Source: Erwinia typographi
GTDB lineage: Bacteria; Pseudomonadota; Gammaproteobacteria; Enterobacterales; Enterobacteriaceae
DNA length: 64,000 nucleotides
Assembly: GCF_000773975.1 (NCBI RefSeq)
Contig: NZ_JRUQ01000040.1
Coordinates: 124,001 to 188,000 of the forward strand
Direction of reading: 5' to 3'
Shown: positions 19,842 through 29,315 of the stretch, piece after piece
Position numbering within the stretch: position 1 is the stretch's first letter
Layout of the letters: each line of letters begins with the position of its first letter
Program-made: the position numbers and the translations under genes
The notes under the pieces: generated by a model
What the model saw: the letters and a program-made list of their open reading frames with translations, nothing else
Database searches by the model: none
What the model was told of the DNA's origin: nothing

Positions 19842-21125
19842 CTATTTCAACAGCATATTCGCTACGGTTCGTACGCCCAGCCCGGTAGCCCCGGCAGACC
19901 ACTGATCGACAGCGCCTTTACGGTAGGTGGCCGAGCAGTCAATGTGCAGCCAGCCTTTCTGATAATTCTTCACAAAGTGCGACAGAAACGCCGCCGCCGA
20001 GCTGGCGCCCGCCGTGTGGGAAGGCGCGGCGATATTGTTCAGATCGGCAAAATTGGAGGGCAGATGGCTACGATGGAACTCAGCCAGCGGCAGACGCCAG
20101 AACGGCTCGTTTTCCCCGGCGGCGCTGCTGAGCAGCGACTGCGCCAGCCGATCGTCAAAGCTGAAAAGCGCGTGATAATCATTGCCCAGCGCCGTTTTGG
20201 CCGCGCCGGTCAGCGTGGCCGCATCAATCAGCAGCTCCGGGTTCTGCTCGCTGGCGTCAATCAGCCCATCGGCCAGCACCAGCCGCCCTTCAGCATCGGT
20301 ATTCATCACCTCAACGGTTTTGCCGTTGCGGTAGCTGATGATATCGCCAAGGCGGAAAGCGTTGCCGCTAACCATATTGTCGGCGCAGCAGAGGTAAAGC
20401 TTAACGCGTTTGGCTAAGCCACGGCTGATAGCCAGCGCCAGCGCACCGGTCAGCGTGGCGGCGCCGCCCATATCAGATTTCATCGAATCCATTGAGCCGC
20501 TGGGTTTGAGGCTGTAGCCGCCGGTATCAAAGGTGATCCCTTTGCCTACCAGGCAGGCGAACACCGGTGCGTTCTCATCGCCGGTGGGGTTGTAATCCAG
20601 CGCCAGAAACGCCGGGCTGCGGGTTGAACCGCGGCCAACCGTATGCAGGCCCATATAGCCCTGCTGGCGCAGATCGTCCCCTTTGGTAATACGATAGCTA
20701 ATCTTGTCGCTGCCAGCGCCGCACAGCAGATCGACCGCTCGCTGGGTCAGCTGCTCAGGACTGAGATCTTCTGCCGGCAGGTTAATGGTGTCGCGCACCC
20801 AGTCAACAATCTTTCTGCGGCCGTCGAATTCCGCACGATCGCTCTCATTCAGCGGAGCCCACTCAACGGTGCGCTCTCCTTTCGGGCTGCGGTAGCCCTG
20901 GCAGAATGCCCAGCTCTGTTCCAAATCCCAGTCGCCGCTCAGGCTGACGTGACGGATGCCCTGGGCATCAATTTTGCGCGCCGCGCGCTGAATGGTGGTC
21001 AGCACGTCGCTGCCGGTCAGATGAATTGTCATCCCACTGTCGTTGCTGGTCAGGATCGCTTTCTCGCCCCAACGCGCGTCTGCCGCCGTCGTTGACAGTG
21101 TGATTTTCATTGGTGTCGTTGTCAT
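19842..21125 (-). CDS. pepB: Peptidase B (M17 leucyl aminopeptidase family)
   Basis: Two-metal aminopeptidase, 427 aa, involved in peptide turnover in the cytoplasm. Catalytic and metal-binding segments are intact: [25 protein letters not shown] and [14 protein letters not shown]. The C-terminus [22 protein letters not shown] is typical of PepB rather than PepA. ATG 21125 is preceded by AAGGAG at 7 bases. In E. coli iscX-fdx lies directly upstream; here iscS does, with a terminator between, so pepB must have its own promoter. Confidence 0.95.
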   Translation of the reverse strand: MTTTPMKITLSTTAADARWGEKAILTSNDSGMTIHLTGSDVLTTIQRAARKIDAQGIRHVSLSGDWDLEQSWAFCQGYRSPKGERTVEWAPLNESDRAEFDGRRKIVDWVRDTINLPAEDLSPEQLTQRAVDLLCGAGSDKISYRITKGDDLRQQGYMGLHTVGRGSTRSPAFLALDYNPTGDENAPVFACLVGKGITFDTGGYSLKPSGSMDSMKSDMGGAATLTGALALAISRGLAKRVKLYLCCADNMVSGNAFRLGDIISYRNGKTVEVMNTDAEGRLVLADGLIDASEQNPELLIDAATLTGAAKTALGNDYHALFSFDDRLAQSLLSSAAGENEPFWRLPLAEFHRSHLPSNFADLNNIAAPSHTAGASSAAAFLSHFVKNYQKGWLHIDCSATYRKGAVDQWSAGATGLGVRTVANMLLK

Positions 21126-21232
21126 CGCATGGCTCCTTATGTCATTCATTAATACCTCCGTCGTGAAAAACGGCCGGTCACTACAATAAACCTTTATTTG
21201 CTTTCGTCTAATCAGACTTGCAGAAAGACGGC

Positions 21233-21260
21233 AAAAAATGGGGCTGAAGAATCTCAGCCC
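21233..21260 (-). terminator. Terminator closing the iscRS operon
   Basis: A 7-bp stem GGGCTGA / TCAGCCC (21241-21260, loop AGAATC) is followed on the minus strand by CATTTTTTGC. It lies 33 bases after the iscS stop codon. It shows that the isc transcript ends here and does not continue to further isc genes. Confidence 0.85.
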
Positions 21261-21293
21261 GCAGGGTGTTCAGGCGGAATGTTTCAGGCTGGA

Positions 21294-22499
21294 TCAGGGA
21301 TGAGCAGGAACATTCTGGCCGGTAGATTTAAATACCTGCCACTGTGGAGAAAGCTCACGCAGGCGGCCAATTGATCTCTGCACCAGCTCAATGGCGTAGT
21401 CGATCTCTTCTTCCGTGGTGAAACGTCCCAAAGAGAAGCGCAGCGAGCTGTGCGCCAGCTCCTCATCCAGCCCCATCGCACGCAGGACATAGGAAGGCTC
21501 AAGGCTGGCGGAAGTGCAGGCGGAGCCAGAAGAGAGCGCCAGGTCTTTCAGCGCCATAATCAGCGACTCGCCGTCGACGTAATTAAAGCTGACGTTGAGG
21601 ATATTGGGCGCGCCGCCCGCCAGATCGCCATTGAGATACACTTCCTCAATGCCGCTTAAACCCGCCCAAAGCTTGCGCTTCAGGCCGCTCACGCGCGCCA
21701 TTTCCGTGGCCATTTCCTCTCTGGCGATGCGAAAAGCTTCCCCCATCCCGACAATCTGGTGCACGGGCAAAGTGCCGGAACGCATCCCGCGTTCGTGCCC
21801 GCCGCCGTGGATCTGCGCTTCAAGACGAACGCGCGGTTTGCGCCGCACGTACAGTCCGCCGATCCCTTTAGGACCATAGATTTTATGCGCGGAAAATGAC
21901 ATCAGATCGACCGGGATCTGGCTGACGTCGACGGGAAGCTTGCCCACGCTCTGCGTTGCGTCTACGTGAAACAGGATTCCCCTGTCCTGACAAATCCCGG
22001 CGATTTTAGCAATGTCCTGCACCACGCCGGTTTCATTGTTGACCTGCATAATGGAGATCAGAATAGTGTCGTCGCGTATCGCGGCCCGCAGCAGCTCCAG
22101 ATCGATCGCGCCTGTGCTTTGCGGTCTGAGCCTGGTCACTTCAAAGCCTTCGCGCTCAAGCTGAATGCAGGTATCCAGCACCGCTTTATGCTCGGTCTCG
22201 CTGGTGATAATGTGCCTGCCCTTCTCTTTGTGAGCATGGGCCGCGCCTTTAATCGCCAGGTTGTCGGATTCGGTCGCGCCGGAGGTAAAAACGATTTCGC
22301 GTGGGTCGGCGCCGATCAGCTCAGCCACCTGGTTACGGGCAACGTCCACCGCCTCTTCAGCCTGCCAGCCAAAGCGATGTGAACGTGAAGCGGGGTTGCC
22401 AAAGGTGCCATCCATGGTGAGGCAGCCGATCATCTTCTCGGCTACGCGAGGATCGACGGGGGTTGTGGCGGCATAATCGAGGTAGATCGGTACTTTCAT
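21294..22499 (-). CDS. iscS: Cysteine desulfurase IscS with diverged C-terminal tail
   Basis: PLP enzyme that takes sulfur from cysteine for tRNA thiolation, cofactor synthesis and Fe-S clusters. The protein is 401 aa. Lys206 (SFSAHKIYG) binds PLP and Cys328 ([10 protein letters not shown]) carries the persulfide, both at E. coli positions. The body is very close to E. coli IscS, but the last about 15 residues ([12 protein letters not shown]) do not resemble the E. coli tail (YKQGVDLNSIEWAHH). That tail takes part in IscU binding. No iscU follows; a terminator does. The enzyme should be active for tRNA and cofactor sulfur transfer, while its use in cluster assembly is in doubt. Confidence 0.96.
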   Translation of the reverse strand: MKVPIYLDYAATTPVDPRVAEKMIGCLTMDGTFGNPASRSHRFGWQAEEAVDVARNQVAELIGADPREIVFTSGATESDNLAIKGAAHAHKEKGRHIITSETEHKAVLDTCIQLEREGFEVTRLRPQSTGAIDLELLRAAIRDDTILISIMQVNNETGVVQDIAKIAGICQDRGILFHVDATQSVGKLPVDVSQIPVDLMSFSAHKIYGPKGIGGLYVRRKPRVRLEAQIHGGGHERGMRSGTLPVHQIVGMGEAFRIAREEMATEMARVSGLKRKLWAGLSGIEEVYLNGDLAGGAPNILNVSFNYVDGESLIMALKDLALSSGSACTSASLEPSYVLRAMGLDEELAHSSLRFSLGRFTTEEEIDYAIELVQRSIGRLRELSPQWQVFKSTGQNVPAHP

Positions 22500-22626
22500 T
22501 GCAGTTGAACTCCATACTTACGTAAGTCATTCAATGCGTACCGATGTTGAAATTACCCAGCCGCCACCGGCTAGAGCTGTTACCCGCGCCGTAGGCTACG
22601 GGTAGCAGTTTCGCCTTGAGCTACCA

Positions 22627-23124
22627 TCAGGCACGCAGATTGACGTTAATGGTTTCATGCACGCGAGCAGCAGGCACGCGGGCTTTTTCAGTATTGTTCT
22701 GACGGTCGGCCACGTCCAGAATCTCCTGGTTGTTGACCAGCTCAGCCAGCGAAATGTTGTTCAGGAAGTCGCTGATGCGCTCGCTCAGGTCACGCCAAAG
22801 AACGTGAGTCAGGCAGCGCTCGCCGCCCTGGCAGCCTTCTTTACCCTGGCACTTGGTCGCATCAACGGACTCATCAACGGCGGTGATCACCGCGCCAACG
22901 GCAATGGCGTCAGCCGCTTTACCTAACAGATAACCGCCGCCAGGACCGCGAACGCTGGCCACCAGGCCGTTTTTGCGCAGGCGCGAGAACAGCTGCTCCA
23001 GATAGGACAGGGAGATCCCCTGACGTTCTGAAATATCCGCTAACGGCACCGGACCCTGGTGAGAGTGCAGCGCAACATCAAGCATAGCAGTAACGGCATA
23101 ACGGCCTTTGGATGTCAGTCTCAT
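22627..23124 (-). CDS. iscR: Fe-S cluster-sensing regulator IscR
   Basis: Rrf2-family regulator, 165 aa, that represses isc as 2Fe-2S holo-protein and activates suf as apo-protein in E. coli. The winged helix ([31 protein letters not shown]) is intact, as are the cluster ligands Cys92, Cys98, Cys104 and His107 ([17 protein letters not shown]). ATG 23124 gives the family N-terminus [10 protein letters not shown]. It is 127 bases upstream of iscS; three tandem IscR-type sites lie upstream. It is the first gene of a two-gene operon here. Confidence 0.97.
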   Translation of the reverse strand: MRLTSKGRYAVTAMLDVALHSHQGPVPLADISERQGISLSYLEQLFSRLRKNGLVASVRGPGGGYLLGKAADAIAVGAVITAVDESVDATKCQGKEGCQGGERCLTHVLWRDLSERISDFLNNISLAELVNNQEILDVADRQNNTEKARVPAARVHETINVNLRA

Positions 23125-23187
23125 GGCGTAAATGACCTCAGTTGTACCCTGGTTGGGTGTTAACAAAATATGGTCGCAAGTCTGACA

Positions 23188-23262
23188 TTCCTGAGTAAAT
23201 TGGTCAAGTATTTAACCGAGTAAAACACTCAAGTATTTAACCAAGCGTTTTACTCAACTATT
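23188..23262 (-). promoter_or_regulatory. Three tandem 25-bp IscR-type operators upstream of iscR
   Basis: Three directly adjacent 25-base units occur at 23188-23212, 23213-23237 and 23238-23262. On the minus strand each starts AATA(C/G)TTGA and then carries a TTTACTC- or CGCTT-like second half. They resemble type 1 IscR sites (ATAnnTGACTnnnnnAGTCnnnTAT). The unit nearest the gene contains TTGACC, a likely -35, followed after 17 bases by CAGACT. This is where the E. coli iscR promoter and operators sit. Confidence 0.7.
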
Positions 23263-23289
23263 CCCGCCCTGCCGACAGGCGCGCATCGC

Positions 23290-24018
23290 CTACTTTTCGC
23301 CCCTGGTTTTTTCCAGCGAAGAGAGCATACCGCGCAATATATTCAGCTCATCTCGCTCCGGGCGTGCCCTGGTGTACAGGCGGCGCATTTTGCTCATCAC
23401 CTGGCCCGGACTGCCTTCACGGATAAAGCCGCTGTTGATCATCATCTGTTCCATGTGCTGGTAGAAGCGCTCCAGATCATCAACCAGCGGATATGGCGAC
23501 GCCTGGTACTCTGGCTGCGCGGTTTCCTGCGACTGCAAAAATGCCATACGCACTTCGTAAGCGATAATCTGCACGGCCATTGCCAGGTTTAGCGAGCTGT
23601 ACTCCGGGTTCGCCGCGATCGCCACATGATAGTGACACTTTTGCAGCTCTTCGTTGGTCAGCCCAACGCGCTCACGGCCAAAGACCAGCGCCACCGGAGC
23701 CTGTTGCCCCTCCTGCACGCTCTTGATGCCGCATTCACGCGGATCGAGCATTGGCCAGGGAAGTGAACGCGAGCGGGCGCTGGTCCCCACCACCAGGCTA
23801 CAGCCAGCCAGCGCTTCGTCGAGGGTGTCCACAATGTGGGCTTCACCAATCACATCGCTGGCACCAGCGGCCAGGGCGATGGCCTGAGAGTCGGGTTTTA
23901 CCAGCGGATTAACCAGATAGAGGTTGGTCAGGCCCATGGTTTTCATCGCGCGGGCGACGGATCCCATGTTGCCGGTGTGGGACGTTTCCACCAGCACGAT
24001 ACGGATATTTTGCAGCAT
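23290..24018 (-). CDS. trmJ: tRNA (cytidine/uridine-2'-O-)-methyltransferase TrmJ
   Basis: SPOUT (alpha/beta-knot) enzyme that methylates the ribose of nucleotide 32 in several tRNAs. The protein is 242 aa. The N-terminal knot domain is shown by [47 protein letters not shown] and the SAM-binding [13 protein letters not shown]-terminal helical extension (residues about 170-242) completes the TrmJ form. It lies upstream of iscR on the same strand, as in E. coli, and is divergent from suhB. Confidence 0.96.
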   Translation of the reverse strand: MLQNIRIVLVETSHTGNMGSVARAMKTMGLTNLYLVNPLVKPDSQAIALAAGASDVIGEAHIVDTLDEALAGCSLVVGTSARSRSLPWPMLDPRECGIKSVQEGQQAPVALVFGRERVGLTNEELQKCHYHVAIAANPEYSSLNLAMAVQIIAYEVRMAFLQSQETAQPEYQASPYPLVDDLERFYQHMEQMMINSGFIREGSPGQVMSKMRRLYTRARPERDELNILRGMLSSLEKTRGEK

Positions 24019-24064
24019 AGGAATTCAGGTCTGAGAGATAATTTGAGGATGCTATCATATTTTC

Positions 24065-24093
24065 AGGACATTTTACGAACTCCCTGCTATAAT
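24065..24093 (+). promoter_or_regulatory. suhB promoter with extended -10
   Basis: TGCTATAAT (TATAAT at 24088-24093 with the TGn extension) lies 44 bases before the suhB ATG. The -35 position (24065-24070, AGGACA) is poor, as is usual for extended -10 promoters. Confidence 0.6.
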
Positions 24094-24136
24094 CCGCGCC
24101 GTTTTCCCGTTCTTTAACATCCAGTGAGAGATAACG

Positions 24137-24940
24137 ATGCATCCAATGCTCAACATTGCCGTGCGCGCTGCGCGCAAGGCCGGAAATTTAATTGCCAAGA
24201 ATTATGAAACCCCGGACGCTGTCGAAGCCAGCCAGAAAGGCACTAACGACTTCGTAACCAATGTTGACCGCGACGCCGAGCGCCTGATTATTGAGGTGAT
24301 TCGCAAGTCCTACCCGAAACACACCATTATTACTGAAGAGAGTGGTGAGTTAGCCGGTGAAGACCAGGATGTGCAATGGGTTATCGATCCGCTGGATGGC
24401 ACTTCTAACTTTATCAAACGTCTGCCTCACTTCTCCGTCTCTATCGCCGTGCGCATTAAAGGCCGCACCGAAGTCGCCGTGGTTTACGATCCGATGCGCA
24501 ACGAGCTGTTCAGCGCGGTTCGTGGTCAGGGCGCCCAGCTAAACGGTTACCGCCTGCGCGGCAGCACCGCTCGCGATCTGGACGGCACCATTCTGGCAAC
24601 CGGCTTCCCGTTTAAGCTGAAGCAGCACGCCACGCCTTACATCAACATCCTGGGTAAACTGTTCACCCAGTGTGCCGACTTCCGCCGCACCGGTTCCGCC
24701 GCGCTGGATCTGGCTTATGTGGCCTCTGGCCGCGTTGATGGCTATTTTGAGATTGGCCTGAAGCCGTGGGATTTTGCCGCCGGTGAACTGCTGGTACGCG
24801 AAGCTGGCGGGCTGGTGACGGACTTTGTTGGCGCACACGGCTACCTGACCTCTGGCAACATCGTTGCGGGCAACCCACGCGTAGTGAAAGCGATGCTGGC
24901 AACCATGCGTGATGAGCTGAGCGAAGCGCTGAAGCGCTAA
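24137..24940 (+). CDS. suhB: Inositol-1-monophosphatase / Nus factor SuhB
   Basis: Mg-dependent inositol monophosphatase fold, 267 aa. In E. coli SuhB also joins the Nus complex that supports rRNA transcription and maturation. Metal-binding motifs are present: EESGE (residues about 67-71), DPLDGTSNF (about 84-92) and the C-terminal KPWDFAAGELLVREAGG. The start MHPMLNIAVRAARKAG matches E. coli. Divergent from trmJ, as usual; a terminator follows. Confidence 0.97.
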   Translation: MHPMLNIAVRAARKAGNLIAKNYETPDAVEASQKGTNDFVTNVDRDAERLIIEVIRKSYPKHTIITEESGELAGEDQDVQWVIDPLDGTSNFIKRLPHFSVSIAVRIKGRTEVAVVYDPMRNELFSAVRGQGAQLNGYRLRGSTARDLDGTILATGFPFKLKQHATPYINILGKLFTQCADFRRTGSAALDLAYVASGRVDGYFEIGLKPWDFAAGELLVREAGGLVTDFVGAHGYLTSGNIVAGNPRVVKAMLATMRDELSEALKR

Positions 24941-24962
24941 TAGCGGCCGGTTTGGTAGCGAG

Positions 24963-24988
24963 AAGGCAGGAGCAATCCTGCCTTTTTT
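24963..24988 (+). terminator. suhB terminator
   Basis: A 9-bp stem AAGGCAGGA / TCCTGCCTT with a GCAA tetraloop (24963-24984) runs into six T. A classic intrinsic terminator, 22 bases after the suhB stop codon. Confidence 0.92.
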
Positions 24989-24999
24989 GTCCCGGCAAT

Positions 25000-26004
25000 C
25001 TAGTGAATAAACATCGGCCTGATGCCGCCGGACATTTCTGGCTGCGCGCTCAGCCACAGCATCATTCCTGCCGCCACCAGCAGCATCCCGCCCACCAGTG
25101 ACAGCCCGGACCAGCCCACCTTCTGCCAGCCAGCCGGTGAACCACCCCGACTCAGCTTCAGCGCCAGCGCCCTGGAGAGCTGCACCAGCAGTGCCATTGC
25201 CGAAACGGTCAGCGCCGTGCCCACCGCCATCACCAGCGCCGAAAGGACGCCCCAGGCGTATACGCCAATCACTTTCGAGAACAACAGCATCATGATCGCC
25301 CCTGAACAGGGACGAAGCCCCATCGAAAGCACCACCAGAGCTTTGGTTCTGCCGTTTACCGCCTTGTCCAGCATCTCGCCGTCAGGAACGTGCTGATGAC
25401 CGCAGCCGCAGTGCTCATCATGCTGATGCCCGGCCGGAACAATCCGCTGGATTTTCATCGCCGGGACGGGACGCACCGCCAGCCAGATGTTGCGCAGCGC
25501 ACGCCAGCAGAGCCACAGCCCAAGCCCGACCACCAGCAGATAGCTCCCCTTTTCCAGCCAGTAGCTGCTGAGATGCAGCTGGCGGGACGAAAGCCTGAGC
25601 ACCACCAGCATCACCGTCACCAGCAGAATGGCCACCGCGCCCTGCACTATCGCCGCGGCCATCGTCAGTTTCAGGCTGGTTTTGACCCTGGTCGGATGGG
25701 TTGCCAGGAAAGTGGCAATCACCACTTTGCCGTGGCCTGGCCCCAGCGCATGCAGTACGCCGTAAACCAGGCTGAAGCCCATCAGCATCAGACCGGCCTT
25801 GTGTGGATGGCTGACAACCTGCTGAAGCAGCCCGGTCATCTGCTGATGCAGCGTTTTCTGCCAGAGAATGCTTTGCAGCAGGATCTGCGGCCAGTGCTGC
25901 CAGACGGCAACGCCAGCCGCCACGAAAAGCAGCGCCAGCAGGTAAAGCGGCCAGGCCTGAAGCCAGCCGCGTCGGGCGCGAGAAGGAAGAGAGTTTACTG
26001 ACAT
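25000..26004 (-). CDS. NicO-family nickel/cobalt transporter with histidine-rich loop
   Basis: Inner-membrane metal permease, 334 aa, about seven hydrophobic segments. The family signature is HALGPGHGKVVIATFLATHPTR (about residues 86-107) and a second one is MGLRPCSGAIMMLLFS. Between membrane segments lies a His/Cys-rich cytoplasmic or periplasmic loop (GHQHDEHCGCGHQHVPDGE, about 193-211) suited to Ni/Co/Zn binding. The start overlaps the DUF1007 gene by 10 bases. The family includes RcnA-type exporters and uptake-type proteins, so direction of transport is not decided by sequence. E. coli has yfhR rather than this pair here. Confidence 0.88.
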   Translation of the reverse strand: MSVNSLPSRARRGWLQAWPLYLLALLFVAAGVAVWQHWPQILLQSILWQKTLHQQMTGLLQQVVSHPHKAGLMLMGFSLVYGVLHALGPGHGKVVIATFLATHPTRVKTSLKLTMAAAIVQGAVAILLVTVMLVVLRLSSRQLHLSSYWLEKGSYLLVVGLGLWLCWRALRNIWLAVRPVPAMKIQRIVPAGHQHDEHCGCGHQHVPDGEMLDKAVNGRTKALVVLSMGLRPCSGAIMMLLFSKVIGVYAWGVLSALVMAVGTALTVSAMALLVQLSRALALKLSRGGSPAGWQKVGWSGLSLVGGMLLVAAGMMLWLSAQPEMSGGIRPMFIH

Positions 26005-26627
26005 GTCAGGGTTACCTTCTGGGCAAACTGCCGCCCCAGATCCATATCTTCAGGCGGCGCATCGGCTTTATCCAGCGACAGCGCGTAGGCCTGCAATGAC
26101 GAATCCGGTTTCGGCGTTTTCAGGGTGAATGTGCAGCGCTGAGCCAGCTCAGCTGGAATGTGCAGGGACTTGTCAGAATCGTAATACATATCCACAAAGT
26201 AGCTCGGATCAAAAGTTGAAAAAATGTAGCGCTGCCCTGCCAGCGGCTGCGGTTCGCCCAGAGGTAAAATAAAGTCCAGCACGGCCTTGTGGCCCTGCTT
26301 TGAAAGATGATATTCGGGCGGCAAATTATCGAATTTCACCGCTTTGCCCTGATGCCAGAACTCACTAAAGTAGTGCTGACCCAGCACGTTTGCCATGACT
26401 TCAGCCGCCAGCTTTTTCCACACCACCGAATCCGGCTTCGCGTCGCCCGCATCGTAGAGCAGATCTGCCGAGGTGATTTCATCCATCACCCAGTGCATTT
26501 TCAGGCCGGTAATCTGGTCGTCCTTGTGAACCAGCGTCGCCTGCATATCAATAAAGCTGTGCGGATGAGACCAGGCTGACGGCATCAGCAGCAGGGCAAG
26601 CGCGCCCGGGACCAGCTTAACAAACAT
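25995..26627 (-). CDS. DUF1007 periplasmic protein paired with NicO transporter
   Basis: A 210-aa secreted protein: signal peptide VKLVPGALALLLMPSAWS followed by the mature start HPHSFIDMQATLVH. The new N-terminus HPH and several downstream His/Asp residues suggest metal binding. DUF1007 proteins are usually coded with NicO-type transporters, and here the two genes overlap by 10 bases, so they act as a unit. The start is uncertain: ATG 26627 has a poor ribosome site, whereas TTG at 26642 is preceded by AAGGA at 7 bases and would add five residues (MLRYN). Function beyond an accessory metal role is not known. Confidence 0.82.
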   Translation of the reverse strand: MFVKLVPGALALLLMPSAWSHPHSFIDMQATLVHKDDQITGLKMHWVMDEITSADLLYDAGDAKPDSVVWKKLAAEVMANVLGQHYFSEFWHQGKAVKFDNLPPEYHLSKQGHKAVLDFILPLGEPQPLAGQRYIFSTFDPSYFVDMYYDSDKSLHIPAELAQRCTFTLKTPKPDSSLQAYALSLDKADAPPEDMDLGRQFAQKVTLTCQ

Positions 26628-26780
26628 GTTATAACGTAACAAATTCAGTTCCTTCTCCTGCCGGGGCAAAAATTCTGTGACCTGCCTTGAAAGCTATAAA
26701 TAAATCTGGTTTTGCATCGCCTCCCGCGACGGCAACCAGTCTAAGCTTAGCGGGATGACTTTTCACGGGGATAGCAGACG

Positions 26781-28049
26781 ATGAGTTTACCCTCACCAGA
26801 GCCTGGTGCCCTCTCCAGTCCGCAGCGTCATTGCCAACTGCTTTTGCTACTCTATCTTCCCGAACTTCCCGTGTCAGTTGATGTTGTGTGTCAAATTAAT
26901 CGGGTGGATCGGTCGGTTACCCGGCAAGATATAGCGGAGGTCGAGGCGGAAATCCAACGCTATCATCGGCTGGCGCTACGGCAGGACGCGGCGGGGATCT
27001 GGCGAATAAGCGGTGCGGAACTGGATCAGCGAATGTGCCTGTTGCACTGGCTACGCCGTGCTTTACGGCTGACGCCAGACTTTGTTCAACAGCATTTCGC
27101 GCCGCACATCAAACGCCAGCTCAAAGAGAAGCAGATTGAGAAAGCGCTGTACGATGAGCGGAATCTTCTTGCGCTGACGCAGCACTGCGCCCAGCGGCTT
27201 GCCCGCGAGTTTAGCGAGCGCGACCGCCAGTTTATTCAGCTTTTTATGCAGCACTCGCTGTGTCGCCAGGCCAGCGCGGCCTTTAGCGAGGCTCAGCAGG
27301 CCTGGCTGGCTGGCAGAGTTGAGCATCAGGTGGCTAAAGAGGTGGTTCGTCACTGGCAAAAGCGCGCTAAGGCAGCGCCTGACAACAGTGAAAGCTGGCT
27401 GATTGCGCTACTGTTCAGCCGGATGCACGCGCCCGTTGCGAACGATGCCCGTCATGATTATGAGCATCAGCTGCTGCAAGCCATACACCGGCTGATTGAG
27501 CGCTTCCAGGCGATGTCAGGTATGCGTTTTAGCGATGAGAAAGGCCTGGCGGACCAGCTCTATACGCATCTGGCGCAGGCGATCGAACGATCGTTGTTCG
27601 GCGTGGGGATCGATAGCAGCCTGACGGAAGAAGTCAGCCACCTCTACCCGAAGCTGCTGCGCACCACTCAGGCGGCGGTAGCGGAATTTGAGCAGCAGTA
27701 CTCCCTCTCCTTCTCGCTGGAAGAAATGGGGCTGATAGCGATTCTGTTTGGCGCCTGGCTGATGCAGGAAAGCGCATTGCAGGAGAAGCAGGTGCTGCTG
27801 CTGACCGGGAAGGATCGTGAGCTTGAACGTGAAGTCGAGCGGCAGCTGAGAGAACTGACTCTGCTGCCGCTCAATATCAAATATCTTGACGTGGTGGAGT
27901 TTCAGCGTAGCAGCGCGCCAAAGGGGATCGCGTTGGTGATCACCCCCTACGCCACGCCGCTGCCGCTTTACTCACCGCCGTTAATTCATGCCGAGCTCCC
28001 GTTGCAGCTTCACCAGCAGCAGCGCATCAGGCTGCTGCTCGAGTCCTGA
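26781..28049 (+). CDS. csiE: Stationary-phase protein CsiE (PRD-containing regulator-like)
   Basis: A 422-aa homolog of E. coli CsiE, a sigma-S/cAMP-CRP induced protein of unknown biochemical role. An N-terminal winged-helix-like part (SSPQRHCQLLLLLYLPELP) is followed by a helical PRD-like region (LYTHLAQAIERSLFGVGID, LYPKLLRTTQAAVAEFEQQYS). The C-terminal part with MQESALQEKQVLLLTGKDRE and REVERQLRELTLLPLNIKYL matches E. coli well. The ATG follows GGGGATAGCAGACG. It is convergent with glyA, with only 12 bases between the stops. Confidence 0.9.
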   Translation: MSLPSPEPGALSSPQRHCQLLLLLYLPELPVSVDVVCQINRVDRSVTRQDIAEVEAEIQRYHRLALRQDAAGIWRISGAELDQRMCLLHWLRRALRLTPDFVQQHFAPHIKRQLKEKQIEKALYDERNLLALTQHCAQRLAREFSERDRQFIQLFMQHSLCRQASAAFSEAQQAWLAGRVEHQVAKEVVRHWQKRAKAAPDNSESWLIALLFSRMHAPVANDARHDYEHQLLQAIHRLIERFQAMSGMRFSDEKGLADQLYTHLAQAIERSLFGVGIDSSLTEEVSHLYPKLLRTTQAAVAEFEQQYSLSFSLEEMGLIAILFGAWLMQESALQEKQVLLLTGKDRELEREVERQLRELTLLPLNIKYLDVVEFQRSSAPKGIALVITPYATPLPLYSPPLIHAELPLQLHQQQRIRLLLES

Positions 28050-28061
28050 ACGGGGGTAAGA

Positions 28062-29315
28062 TCAGGCGTAAACCGGGAAGCGCGCGCAGATATCCAGTAC
28101 CTGCTTCTTAATGCGTTCCTGAGTCGCTTCGTCGCCGATATTATCGAGAATATCGCTGATCCAGCCAGCCAGCTCGCGCACTTCAGCCTCTTTGAAACCA
28201 CGACGGGTCACGGCAGGCGAACCGATACGGATACCAGAAGTTACGAACGGGCTCTTCGGATCGTCAGGCACGCTGTTTTTGTTAACGGTAATGTTTGCGC
28301 GGCCCAGAGCGGCATCGGCTTCTTTACCGGTCAGGTTTTTGTCCACCAGATCCAGCAGGAACAGGTGGTTGTGGGTACCGCCGGAGACAACTTTGTAGCC
28401 ACGCGCCAGGAACACTTCGACCATCGCTTTAGCGTTTTTCGCCACCTGCTGCTGATAAACCTTGAATTCAGGCTCCATCGCTTCTTTCAGCGCAACGGCT
28501 TTACCGGCGATCACATGCATCAGCGGGCCGCCCTGGCCGCCAGGGAACACGGCGGAGTTCAGCTTTTTATACAGCTCTTCATCACCGCCTTTCGCCAGGA
28601 TCAGGCCGCCGCGCGGACCCGCCAGCGTTTTGTGGGTGGTGGTGGTCACGATGTGGGCATGAGGAACCGGGTTCGGATATACGTCAGCGGCGATCAGGCC
28701 CGCAACGTGTGCCATATCGACAAACAGCCAGGCGCCGATGCTGTCGGCAATTTCACGCATTTTAGCCCAGTCGCAAATCCCGGAGTAGGCAGAGAAGCCG
28801 CCGATGATCATTTTCGGCTGATGCTTGTGCGCCTGCGCCGCCAGATCTTCGTAATCGATTTTACCGGTTTCATCGATGCCGTAAGGCACCACGTTATACA
28901 GCTTGCCAGACAGGTTAACCGGAGAGCCGTGAGTCAGGTGGCCGCCGTGCGCCAGGTTCATCCCCAGAATGGTGTCGCCCGGCTGGAGCAGCGCGGTGTA
29001 AACGGCGAAGTTCGCCTGAGAGCCAGAGTGCGGCTGCACGTTAGCGTAGTCCGCGCCGAACAACGCTTTCGCGCGATCGATAGCCAGCTGCTCAACGATG
29101 TCCACATACTCGCAGCCGCCGTAGTAACGCTTGCCGGGATAGCCTTCGGCATATTTGTTAGTCAGCTGAGATCCCTGAGCCTGCATCACGCGCGGACTGG
29201 TGTAGTTTTCAGAAGCAATCAGTTCAATATGCTCTTCCTGACGCACTTTTTCCTGCTCCATTGCCTGCCACAACTCGGCATCATAATCGGCAATATTCAT
29301 ATCACGCTTTAACAT
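28062..29315 (-). CDS. glyA: Serine hydroxymethyltransferase
   Basis: PLP enzyme that converts serine and tetrahydrofolate to glycine and 5,10-methylene-THF, the main one-carbon source. The protein is 417 aa, the E. coli length. The PLP-lysine segment [18 protein letters not shown] and the [14 protein letters not shown]-terminal motif are intact. ATG 29315 ([19 protein letters not shown]) is preferred over an ATG two codons upstream. Two PurR-like boxes lie upstream, in line with purine control of glyA in E. coli. Divergent from hmp. Confidence 0.98.
   Translation of the reverse strand: MLKRDMNIADYDAELWQAMEQEKVRQEEHIELIASENYTSPRVMQAQGSQLTNKYAEGYPGKRYYGGCEYVDIVEQLAIDRAKALFGADYANVQPHSGSQANFAVYTALLQPGDTILGMNLAHGGHLTHGSPVNLSGKLYNVVPYGIDETGKIDYEDLAAQAHKHQPKMIIGGFSAYSGICDWAKMREIADSIGAWLFVDMAHVAGLIAADVYPNPVPHAHIVTTTTHKTLAGPRGGLILAKGGDEELYKKLNSAVFPGGQGGPLMHVIAGKAVALKEAMEPEFKVYQQQVAKNAKAMVEVFLARGYKVVSGGTHNHLFLLDLVDKNLTGKEADAALGRANITVNKNSVPDDPKSPFVTSGIRIGSPAVTRRGFKEAEVRELAGWISDILDNIGDEATQERIKKQVLDICARFPVYA

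Noticed and set aside
23188..23262. Possible short CRISPR-like repeat array
   Set aside because: The three 25-base units abut without spacers and match IscR operator form at the iscR promoter; no cas genes are near.
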